Positions 21,050 through 31,878 of a DNA stretch of 43,406 bases are shown one piece after another. The DNA comes from Thiobacillus sp. (GTDB taxonomy: Bacteria; Pseudomonadota; Gammaproteobacteria; Burkholderiales; Thiobacillaceae). Made by a program: the position numbers and the translations under genes. Location of the stretch: the NCBI GenBank assembly GCA_018262815.1, contig JADFDN010000009.1, forward strand, positions 1 through 43,406, in the 5' to 3' direction. Numbering within the stretch: the stretch's first letter is position 1; each line of letters opens with the position of its first letter. A model generated the notes under the pieces. The model was given only the letters and a program-made list of their open reading frames with translations. It made no database searches and was not told the origin of the DNA.

Positions 21050-22716
21050 GGCGACTCCTTTTCGGGGGACAGTTCGGCGGAAGCGATGCGGGCGGCCAGA
21101 TCGAGCGCGGCAAAATCGGCAGCCTGGTTGAAGGGGTGAATGACTTCGATCTGGTCGAGTTTGCCCAGACGGGCGGCTTCGTTTTCGTCGCGTGCCACGA
21201 TGGCGATGTGACCGTCATAATGCTGCTCTTTCAGCGCGTGCAGCAGGGCGAAGTTCGATGCATAGTCGGGCAGGGTGCTGACGATCCAGGGGGTGTGTGC
21301 GATCGGCAAACTTTCGATGTAGTCGGGCGCCTCACCGTCGCCGAAGCGTGCATCCAGCCCGTGATGCTGCTGCGCCCGAACCACCTCGGGGTCGAAATCG
21401 ACGCCGACTACGTTGATACCTTGCTGTCTGAGCGTGTGCGCGAGCCGGCTTCCGTAGCGCCCAAGACCGAAGACGATGATGTCGGGGCGCTTGTTGTCAC
21501 GCTGTGCGTGCTCGACTGCGAGTTCTCTGAAGGGGTGCAGCCGTTCAAATGGACCCAGCCAGGGTGCCACCCACGCGTACAAACGCTGCGAGTAGAGGAT
21601 CATGTAGGACGACAGCGCGATCGTGATGAGGCCGACCAGCGTGGTCAGCCCGAGCGCGCTGTTGCCAACATGTCCCAGGCTGATGCCCATGGCGACGAAG
21701 ATGATGGAGAACTCAGAAATCTGCGCCACGGTCAGCCCGGCGAGAAATCCGGTGCGTTTGCGATAGCCCATGTAGCCCATGATCGCCATCACGATCAGCG
21801 GGTTGCCGATCAGCACGAACAGCGACAGCACGATGGAGGTGCCGATCTCGTCGCCGAGGGTGGAGAAGTGAAGCTTGGAACCGAGGTCGAGGAAAAAGAA
21901 CAGCAGCAGGAAATCGCGGATGCTGACGAGTCGTGCGCTGATCGCTTCCCGGTATGCCGTCGAGGCGAGCGAGAAGCCGGCGAGGAAGGCCCCGGCCTCC
22001 TTGCTGAAGCCGGCATATTCGCCGAGCGCGGCCAGCGCGGTGCCCCAGGCGATCGCGAAAATCAGCAGCAGTTCCTGCGAGCGCGCCAGGGTGTGGACGA
22101 TGCGCGGCAGCACGTAGCGCATCAGAACGAGCAGCAGCAGTGCGGCGCCGCCCAGACGCGCCAGCAGGGTCAGGATCAGCGTACCCCCTCCGGCCTCTTC
22201 ACCCATGCCACCAAGCCCGCTCATCACCATCATCGCGATGACCACGGCAAGGTCCTGTACGATCAGGAAGCCGACCGCGATGCGGCCGTGCAGCGAGTCC
22301 AGCTCGCGCTTGTCGGACAGCAGTTTGACCACGATGATGGTACTGGAAAACGTCAGCGCGACTGCCACATACAGTGCCTCCATCCAGCCCTTGCCGAGGG
22401 CAAGGATGATGAAGAAGCCAAACAGGATGGTGAACGTGAGCTGACCGAGGCCGGTCGCGAGCGCCACCGCGCCGATGTGGCGGATATGGCGCAGGTCCAG
22501 CTTCAGCCCGACCACGAACAGCAGCACGGTAATGCCGATTTGCGCCAGCAGGTCGATCTGGTCATGCGCCGTCACCAGCGAGAATCCGGCCGGCCCCACC
22601 AGGATACCCACCGCGATGTAAGCGATCAGCACCGGCTGGCGAAGCCGCACCGCGAGTGCGCTGACCGCGGCCGTGATGATCAGGAGCAGGGCGAATTCGG
22701 CAAAGGGTTCATGCAT
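21046..22716 (-). CDS. CPA2 cation:proton antiporter with TrkA-N (RCK) domain
   Basis: A 556-aa protein. Residues about 5-385 form the Na+/H+ exchanger-type membrane domain of the KefB/YbaL group, with FSSTIIVVKLLSDKRELDSLHGR and GFLIVQDLAVV containing the conserved Asp. Residues about 415-530 are a Rossmann TrkA-N domain starting IIVFGLGRYGSRLAHTL. It should export K+ (or Na+) in exchange for H+ under control of a nucleotide bound to the C-terminal domain. It lacks a TrkA-C domain. A TAGAAT -10 lies 32 nt upstream. Stop overlaps the uspA start. Confidence 0.92.
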   Translation of the reverse strand: MHEPFAEFALLLIITAAVSALAVRLRQPVLIAYIAVGILVGPAGFSLVTAHDQIDLLAQIGITVLLFVVGLKLDLRHIRHIGAVALATGLGQLTFTILFGFFIILALGKGWMEALYVAVALTFSSTIIVVKLLSDKRELDSLHGRIAVGFLIVQDLAVVIAMMVMSGLGGMGEEAGGGTLILTLLARLGGAALLLLVLMRYVLPRIVHTLARSQELLLIFAIAWGTALAALGEYAGFSKEAGAFLAGFSLASTAYREAISARLVSIRDFLLLFFFLDLGSKLHFSTLGDEIGTSIVLSLFVLIGNPLIVMAIMGYMGYRKRTGFLAGLTVAQISEFSIIFVAMGISLGHVGNSALGLTTLVGLITIALSSYMILYSQRLYAWVAPWLGPFERLHPFRELAVEHAQRDNKRPDIIVFGLGRYGSRLAHTLRQQGINVVGVDFDPEVVRAQQHHGLDARFGDGEAPDYIESLPIAHTPWIVSTLPDYASNFALLHALKEQHYDGHIAIVARDENEAARLGKLDQIEVIHPFNQAADFAALDLAARIASAELSPEKESP

Positions 22717-22747
22717 CGTCTTTGTATTGCCTTGTCGATCATTCGTT

Positions 22748-22753
22748 ATTCTA
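22748..22753 (-). promoter_or_regulatory. candidate -10 element upstream of the CPA2 antiporter
   Basis: TAGAAT on the minus strand in a 108-bp gap, the same hexamer seen upstream of the mrp operon, acs and yhdP. No convincing -35 is present at 16-18 nt. Confidence 0.3.
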
Positions 22754-22824
22754 GGGTAGCCGATTCACCCCCCTTGCCGAATGGGACACTGCAATCGGTC
22801 AAAAGAGGGAGGCCGTCAGCGGTA

Positions 22825-24561
22825 TCAGGTGGCATCTTCGAGATGGGTCGGAATCCGCAAGCCTACCTGGGTGACGCGGCCTTCATTCACGGTGCGCACC
22901 ACGAACTCCAACTTGCCCAGGCGGACGCGGTCACCGACCACCGGCTTGCCGCGCAGCTTCAAGGAAAGGAATTCCTCCAGGGTCAGCTCAGCCATCGTTT
23001 CCGGCAAGGGCAGATCGTACTGTGCCGAAACCGCTGCAATCTGCGAGTCGCCGCGCAGCACGAAGTCGCCATAGAACTGGCGCTTTTCCAGGTAGGCCGG
23101 CGCCTCGGGCCTGATCAGCAAATCGCTCAGCGCATCGCTTTCCGTTGTTCGCGCGAGAACGTAGAGCATGTCTCCGGAAGCCAGCGTGCCGGCGGATTCC
23201 GGCGGCACCGCCTCGCTGCCCCTGAGGACCGCGACCGGACGCGCCGAGCCGGGGAGCCGCAATGCATTCGCCTCCTGTCCGGCGAGCGGTGCATCCGCCG
23301 TGATCCGGTAACCATAGAAAGCGTGGCCGCTCGATTGGCCTGCAGCGAGGTCATGGCGCTCAGTCGGTTCAGGTGCTGGCGGCACCTGCAGGCGCAGGCG
23401 ACGGGCCAGCGCTGGAATAGACCATCCCTGGACGGTCAGCGAAATCAGTACGACGAAGAAAGCAACATCGAGAATGAGGGCGGCCTCCGGAATGCCGGCG
23501 AGCAGCGGGAACAGGGAAAGGATGATGGGCACCGCACCGCGCAGGCCGACCCAGGAGATGAACACCTGCTCGCGCCAGGGGAAGTGGAAGGGGAGCAGGC
23601 ACAGCCACACCGCCAGCGGCCGCGCGACGAACATCAGCACCAGCGCAATCGCGAGCGCCTCAGGCGCGTGCGCGACGAGGTCGCTCGGCGTGGCAAGCAG
23701 GCCCAGCATCAGGAACATGCCGATCTGTGCCAGCCAGGCCATGCCGTCGTGGACCTGCAGGATGTTGCTCGCTTCGCGCGGACTGCGGTTGCCGACCACG
23801 ACACCGGCCAGATAAATGGCAAGAAATCCACTGCCGCCCAACACCGTGGTGAGACTGTAGAGTAACAATCCGCCGGCAAGGATCAGCATCGGATACATGC
23901 CGCGCTCCAGCGGCAGGCGGTTGGTCAGCCATACCAGCAGCCAGCCGCCGCCGAGGCCGGTGACTAGGCCGAGCCCCATCTGCTGGACCAGGAGTCCGAG
24001 CGTTTCCCAGCCGGGCGTGCGCTGGCCGGCGAGAATCAGCTCAATGAAGGCGATGGTGAGCAGCGCCGCCATCGGGTCGTTGCTGCCGGATTCGATCTCC
24101 AGCGTGGCGGCCACCCGCTCCTTCAGCGTCAGTCCCTTGGCATGAAGCAGGGCGAACACTGCCGCGGCATCGGTCGAGCCCACGACCGCGCCGACCAGCA
24201 TCCCTTCCAGCAAACCGAAGTCAAGTACCCAGGCGGCGAACAGGCCGGTGATCACGCAGGTGATCACAACGCCAAGGGTGGCGAGCACCGTTGCTGGACG
24301 CAGGCTGGCCCGGAAGCTCTCGGCACGGGTGTTCAGACCGCCGTCGAGCAGGATGACGGCGAGTGCCAGGCTGCCCACCGTATAGGCGATGCCGCTGTCG
24401 TCGAACTGGATGCCGCCCGGACCATCCTCGCCGGCCAGCATGCCGACCGCAAGAAACACCAGAAGCAGCGGCATGCCGATGCGATACGAGAGTGCGCTGG
24501 CGAGGATGGCCAGCAACAGCAGTACGGCACCCGCGAGGACGAACTGGTTGATCAGGTCCAT
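22825..24561 (-). CDS. nhaP2: NhaP2/CvrA-type K+/H+ antiporter
   Basis: A 578-aa protein, the same length as E. coli CvrA. Residues about 1-395 are a CPA1 membrane domain with MLAGEDGPGGI, GAVVGSTDAAAVFALL, ESGSNDPMAA and FISWVGLRGAVPIIL. After it come a TrkA-C domain (about 400-480; DAPLAGQEANALRLP) and a CorC/HlyC-like C-terminal domain (about 495-578) ending RVTQVGLRIPTHLE. This architecture is that of potassium/proton antiporters regulated by K+ or volume. ATG 24561 follows the ATPase stop by 4 nt, so the two are probably co-transcribed. Confidence 0.92.
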   Translation of the reverse strand: MDLINQFVLAGAVLLLLAILASALSYRIGMPLLLVFLAVGMLAGEDGPGGIQFDDSGIAYTVGSLALAVILLDGGLNTRAESFRASLRPATVLATLGVVITCVITGLFAAWVLDFGLLEGMLVGAVVGSTDAAAVFALLHAKGLTLKERVAATLEIESGSNDPMAALLTIAFIELILAGQRTPGWETLGLLVQQMGLGLVTGLGGGWLLVWLTNRLPLERGMYPMLILAGGLLLYSLTTVLGGSGFLAIYLAGVVVGNRSPREASNILQVHDGMAWLAQIGMFLMLGLLATPSDLVAHAPEALAIALVLMFVARPLAVWLCLLPFHFPWREQVFISWVGLRGAVPIILSLFPLLAGIPEAALILDVAFFVVLISLTVQGWSIPALARRLRLQVPPAPEPTERHDLAAGQSSGHAFYGYRITADAPLAGQEANALRLPGSARPVAVLRGSEAVPPESAGTLASGDMLYVLARTTESDALSDLLIRPEAPAYLEKRQFYGDFVLRGDSQIAAVSAQYDLPLPETMAELTLEEFLSLKLRGKPVVGDRVRLGKLEFVVRTVNEGRVTQVGLRIPTHLEDAT

Positions 24562-24565
24562 GGCG

Positions 24566-27316
24566 CTAGCGTAAGCCGGCAGGGCGGGTCCGCCCACGGA
24601 TCACGGCCTTCTCGATCTCAACCACGCTGTAGACGACGATCCCGAACAGGATGATGCGACTCCAGGCGGCGACGTCGAGCGCGGCGGTGGCGAACAGCGC
24701 CTGCATCACCGGCAGGTAGGTGAACAGCCCCTGCAGCACGACCAGCACGCCGATGGCGATCAGCACCGCCCGGTTGCCGAAGAAGCCGGACCAGCCGACG
24801 ACCGGTGCAGTGAGACGGCGGCAGTTGAAGAGGTAGAAGATCTCGCCCATCACCAGGGCGTTGACGGCTGCAGTGCGGGCGATCTCGATTGGCACGCCGC
24901 GTTCCATTTCCCACAGGAACAGGCCGAGCGATCCGGCCACCAGGAACACGGTGACGAAGGCGATGCGCCACAGCATGAAGCGCGTCAGCAGCGGCTCGCC
25001 CGGATCACGCGGCGGCTGGCGCATGGCTTCGGGCTCGGGGCGCTCGAAGGCGAGTGCCAGCGCCAGCGTCACCGCCGTCACCATGTTGATCCACAGGATC
25101 TGCACCGGGGTGATCGGCAGGGTGAGCCCGAGCAGGATCGCGATCAGCACCATGCCGGCTTGCGCCGCGTTGGTGGGCAGGATGAAGACGATGGCCTTCT
25201 TCAGGTTGCCGTAGACGGTGCGGCCTTCCTCGACGGCGTGCGCGATCGAGGCGAAGTTGTCGTCTGCGAGCACCATTTCCGCCGCTTCCTTGGCGGCCTC
25301 GGTGCCTTTCTTGCCCATGGCCACGCCGACGTCGGCGCGCCGCAGCGCCGGCGCGTCGTTGACGCCGTCGCCGGTCATCGCGGTGACGTGTCCCAAGCTT
25401 TGCAGGGCCTCGACCAGACGCAGCTTATGCTCAGGGCTGGCGCGGGCGAAGATATCGGTTTTCGCGACCACGTCGCGCAGTTGCACGTCGTCGAGGGTCT
25501 CGGTCGCGGCGCCGGTTACCGCCCGTCCCGATTCGCTGAGCCCGAGCTGTTTGCCGATGGCCTGCGCCGTGGCGGCGTGGTCGCCGGTGATCATCTTGAC
25601 CCTGATGCCGGCCGCGCGGCAGGTGGCGACCGCCTTGATGGCCTCCTCGCGTGGCGGGTCGGCCAGCCCCAGCACCGCCAGCAGAGTGAAGCCGCCGTCC
25701 TCGATGTCGGAGAAGTTCAGCGTCGTCGTGGTTTCGTGCCGCACGGCCAGCGCCAGCAGCCGCATGCCCTCGGCGGCGGCGGTTTCCATGGGCGCATGCC
25801 AGAAATCGGGATCGAGCGGCGCCTCGCCGTCCGTGCCGCGCTGCGTCTCGCACAAGGCCAGTACCCGCTCCGGCGCGCCCTTGAGATAAATGAAGCCGCG
25901 CCCGTCGTGGTCGTGGTTGAGCGTCGCCATGAAGCGGTGCTCGGACTCGAACGGGATGACGTCGCTGCGCGGCAGCGCTTCGCGGGTCTGGCGCAGGTCG
26001 AGCCCGGCCTTCATCGCCAGGGTGAGCAGCGCGCCCTCGGTGGGGTCGCCGGCCAGCAGCCAGCCGGCGTCGGTGTCGCGCAGTTCGGCGTCGTTGCACA
26101 GCAGGGCGGCGTGCGCCACGTCCCGCAGCAGGGGCTGCGAGCCGGGGTCGACCTGCACGCCGTCGCGGGCAAAGCCGCCCTCAGGGGCGTAGCCGCTGCC
26201 CGACACCTCAAACATGCCGTCGGCGCCGATCACGGCCTGCACCGTCATTTCGTTGCGGGTCAGGGTGCCGGTCTTGTCGGAGCAGATGACGCTGACCGCG
26301 CCCAGCGTTTCCACTGCCGGCAGGCGACGGATGATCGCGTGGCGGTGCGCCATGCGGGTGACGCCGATGGCGAGCGTAATGGTCATGATCGCCGGCAGGC
26401 CTTCGGGGATCGCTGCCACCGCCAGCCCCACCGCGGCGAGGAACATCTCGCTTGCCGGGTACTCGCGCACCCATACGCCAAAGGCGAAGATCAGGCCCGA
26501 CAGCAGCAGGATGACGCCCGCCAGCCACTGGCCGAAACGTGCCATCAGCTTAAACAGCGGCGTGGTGAGCTTCTCGACGGTTGCCAGGAGCGTACTGATG
26601 CGCCCCAGCTCGGTGGCGGTACCGGTGGCCGTCACCACGCCGGTGCCCTGGCCGTAGGTGACCAGCGTGCCCGACCAGGCCATGCTGGCGCGGTCGCCGA
26701 GCGCGGCATCTTCCGCAACCGCATCGACCTGCTTGTCGACCGCGAGCGATTCGCCGGTCAGCGCGGCCTCCATCACCCGCAGGCTCTTGACGTCAATCAG
26801 CCTGAGATCGGCCGGCACGCGGTCGCCCGAAGTTAGGTGCACGATGTCGCCCGGCACCAGGTCCTCGGCGGGAATTTCGTGACGCTCGCCGGAGCGGGTG
26901 ACGGTGGCGTGCGGCGACAGCATGCTGCGGATCGCGTCGAGCGCTTCTTCGGCGCGCCCCTCCTGAATGAAACCGATCACCGCGTTGATGATCACCACGC
27001 CGAAGATCACGCCGGAATCGAGCCAGTGGCCGAGCAGCGCGGTGATGACGCCGGCGGCCAGCAGCACGTAGATCAGCACGTTGTGGAACTGCAGCAGCAG
27101 GCGCTGCCAGGCCGGCTGGCGCTGTGGCGGCGGCAGGCGGTTGTCGCCGTATTGCGCGCGCCGCGCCTCGACGGCGTCCGGGGTCAGGCCGCTGCGCGAT
27201 GCGTCTAGACAGCCCAGGGTGTCGCGGGCGGACAGGCTGTGCCAGCGTGGCGGATGTTCGTTTGTCTGCAAAGCGAGGCTCCGTTCGGTCGGCGTACCCG
27301 TAGAATTCTGGTACAT
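24566..27316 (-). CDS. P-type cation ATPase, P2-like with atypical ion site
   Basis: A 916-aa ATPase with A-domain LTGES, phosphorylation loop SDKTGTLT (D347), hinge TGDGVNDAPALRRADVGVAMG, and M4 IPEGLPAI. Overall it resembles P2A Ca2+ pumps, but in M5 the expected Glu is Gln (TNAAQAG, Q719) and in M6 the expected Asp is Ala (NMVTAV; N744, T747, A748). Its ion may therefore not be Ca2+. I use ATG 27316; a TTG at 27271 has a better ribosome site (GGAG, 7 nt) and gives a start just before the usual N-terminal region. It leads the antiporter/uspA group. Confidence 0.9.
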   Translation of the reverse strand: MYQNSTGTPTERSLALQTNEHPPRWHSLSARDTLGCLDASRSGLTPDAVEARRAQYGDNRLPPPQRQPAWQRLLLQFHNVLIYVLLAAGVITALLGHWLDSGVIFGVVIINAVIGFIQEGRAEEALDAIRSMLSPHATVTRSGERHEIPAEDLVPGDIVHLTSGDRVPADLRLIDVKSLRVMEAALTGESLAVDKQVDAVAEDAALGDRASMAWSGTLVTYGQGTGVVTATGTATELGRISTLLATVEKLTTPLFKLMARFGQWLAGVILLLSGLIFAFGVWVREYPASEMFLAAVGLAVAAIPEGLPAIMTITLAIGVTRMAHRHAIIRRLPAVETLGAVSVICSDKTGTLTRNEMTVQAVIGADGMFEVSGSGYAPEGGFARDGVQVDPGSQPLLRDVAHAALLCNDAELRDTDAGWLLAGDPTEGALLTLAMKAGLDLRQTREALPRSDVIPFESEHRFMATLNHDHDGRGFIYLKGAPERVLALCETQRGTDGEAPLDPDFWHAPMETAAAEGMRLLALAVRHETTTTLNFSDIEDGGFTLLAVLGLADPPREEAIKAVATCRAAGIRVKMITGDHAATAQAIGKQLGLSESGRAVTGAATETLDDVQLRDVVAKTDIFARASPEHKLRLVEALQSLGHVTAMTGDGVNDAPALRRADVGVAMGKKGTEAAKEAAEMVLADDNFASIAHAVEEGRTVYGNLKKAIVFILPTNAAQAGMVLIAILLGLTLPITPVQILWINMVTAVTLALALAFERPEPEAMRQPPRDPGEPLLTRFMLWRIAFVTVFLVAGSLGLFLWEMERGVPIEIARTAAVNALVMGEIFYLFNCRRLTAPVVGWSGFFGNRAVLIAIGVLVVLQGLFTYLPVMQALFATAALDVAAWSRIILFGIVVYSVVEIEKAVIRGRTRPAGLR

Positions 27317-27495
27317 CTCAAGGACATGGTAGCGCAATGCCTGTTCCCTACTCCCTCCCGGGCTGCACACCCGTCCTGACACGGCGCACGCCTGGGTCGA
27401 GGGGGCCGTGAGCTTGCAGGGGCTCAATCTTTCTGCCGATCACGCCGTCATAGCGACTAGAAACCCACTCCAATTCCGCTGCCTGACATAATCTG

Positions 27496-28047
27496 ATGCT
27501 GCCCGAGCATTTCCGCCGCTTTCTTCCCGACCCCCACGCCCTGCGTGAACATCGCGCGCTGCGCTGGCTGGGGCCCACGCTGCATCACCCGCGGCTGTGG
27601 CATGTCAACCGCCGGGGCATCGCCATGGGCCTGGCCGTCGGCGTCTTCTTCGGCCTGCTGATCCCGGTGGCGCAGATATTCTTCGCCGCGGTGACGGCGC
27701 TGTTGCTGCGCGCAAACATTCCGGCCGCGGTCGGCAGCACGCTCATCACCAATCCGATCACCTTCGCGCCGGTGTACTACGCAGCCTATCATCTGGGCGC
27801 CTGGATGCTGGGGAGCGCCGATGTGCCTGTGGCCGAGGTCAACCTCGACAGGGTCGCGGCCAGGACGGCGACCGGACTGGCGTTGTGGATGGACCGCCTG
27901 ACCACGGTGGGGGCGCCGCTGGCGATGGGGTTGCTGACGCTGGCTGTGTGTCTGTCTGTGTTGATTTATTTTGCCGTGCACTGGGCCTGGCGGCTGCGCA
28001 TCGTGCGCGCCTGGCAGCGTCGCAAGACCTCCCGTCGCAAGCGCTGA
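27496..28047 (+). CDS. DUF2062 domain membrane protein
   Basis: A 183-aa protein with the DUF2062 core: LWHVNRRGIAMGLAVGVFFGLLIPVAQ, LLRANIPAAVGSTLITNPITFAPVYYAAYHLG. It has two N-terminal-half helices, one at about residues 140-160, and a highly basic tail (RIVRAWQRRKTSRRKR). DUF2062 proteins are inner membrane proteins without assigned biochemical role. It is divergent from the P-type ATPase gene across 179 bp. A CATAAT -10-like hexamer lies only 3 nt before the ATG, so a near-leaderless mRNA is possible. Confidence 0.88.
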   Translation: MLPEHFRRFLPDPHALREHRALRWLGPTLHHPRLWHVNRRGIAMGLAVGVFFGLLIPVAQIFFAAVTALLLRANIPAAVGSTLITNPITFAPVYYAAYHLGAWMLGSADVPVAEVNLDRVAARTATGLALWMDRLTTVGAPLAMGLLTLAVCLSVLIYFAVHWAWRLRIVRAWQRRKTSRRKR

Positions 28048-28235
28048 CACGCACGGCAGCCCCAGCCGGCAAGCGCAGGTTCTGTCTCCGCGCGTTCACC
28101 GCAGCGTGTGCGGCAACGCTTGCATCCTTTCGCGTGCGCCTTCAGCATGCGCTTGGTCTCGCTGTTTCTATTGTGTTCGTGGAGTTCTAGCGTGCGCTCA
28201 AGGCGCGCGGATCGGGAGCCGCATTTTCGCCCATC

Positions 28236-29241
28236 ATGCAGAATCTCGCAGCCATCTGGGTTTCGCTGTTCGCCTGTCTTGCCGTGATCGGCGTTGCGGG
28301 TGTGCGGCTGTCGCGCTACGGCGACATCATCGCCGAGAAAAGCGGGATGAGCCGCGGCTGGGTGGGACTGATCCTGCTGGCCACGGTGACGTCGCTACCT
28401 GAACTGGTTACGGGCTTGTCTTCGGTGACAGTCGCCAAGGTGCCGGATATCGCGGTGGGCGACATCATGGGGAGCTGCGTGTTCAACCTCCTCATCATCG
28501 TGCTTCTGGATTTCCTCTATCGCAAGGAATCCGTCTATACGCGTGCACGGCAAGGCAACGTGCTGTCTGCCGGCTATGGCATTGCGCTGATCGGCTTCGC
28601 CGGGTTCAATCTGCTGCTCTATCGCGCGGGGACGATCCCTTCCATTGGCCACGTCGGCCTCTACACGCCGGTCATTCTGCTGTTGTACGGGCTGGCCATG
28701 CGTTCGCTCTATCGTTACGAGCAGGCTCAGGTCAGCGAATATGTGGAAGATCGTGTCGAACTCTACCCGGGAATCAGTCTGAAGCAGGCGGTGCGAGGTT
28801 ATGTCATCGCTGCGGTTGCAGTGATGGCGGCCGGCATCTGGCTGCCGTTTGTCGCCAGGGACCTGGCCATGGTCATGGCCTGGCAACAAAGTTTCGTGGG
28901 CACGCTGTTTGTCGCTGCAATCACGTCCGCTCCTGAAGTCGTGGTCACGGTGGCCGCCCTGCGCATGGGCGCGGTCGATCTGGCCATCGGCAACCTGTTC
29001 GGCAGCAACCTGTTCAATATCGCCATTCTCGCAATCGACGACCTGGCGTATCTGCCCGGCCCACTGTTCGCCGACGTTGCGATCTCGCATGCCGCCTCGG
29101 CCTTCTCGGCCATGATGATGAGCGGCCTCGCCGTGGTCGGCCTGGTGATGCGGCCGACCTCGCGCGTACTGCGCTCGGTCAGCTGGATCAGCGTGATGCT
29201 GCTTGTCATCTACCTGTTGAACACGCTCTTTCTCTATCTCT

Positions 29242-29252
<11 letters not shown>
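28236..29252 (+). CDS. CaCA-type cation (Na+/Ca2+) exchanger
   Basis: A 338-aa protein with ten or eleven helices and both alpha-repeats of the Ca2+:cation antiporter superfamily: ATVTSLPELVTG ... GDIMGSCVFNLLIIV (about 50-90) and AAITSAPEVVVT ... GNLFGSNLFNIAIL (about 228-267). The acidic residues in (T/S)xPE and the Asn of GSxxFN are present in both. A soluble loop with SEYVEDRVELYPG separates the halves. The end overlaps the following Ca2+-ATPase gene by 11 nt, so two mechanistically different Ca2+ exporters are co-expressed. 188 bp precede it without a recognisable gene. Confidence 0.9.

Positions 29253-31874
<2,622 letters not shown>

Positions 31875-31878
<4 letters not shown>

Noticed and set aside
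21010-23865. 951-codon plus-strand open frame across uspA, CPA2 and nhaP2
   Set aside because: It is antisense to three well-supported genes and shows the same shadow composition.
28048-28235. Possible riboswitch before the Ca2+ exporters
   Set aside because: I searched by eye for the conserved blocks of the manganese (yybP-ykoY) class and found none.
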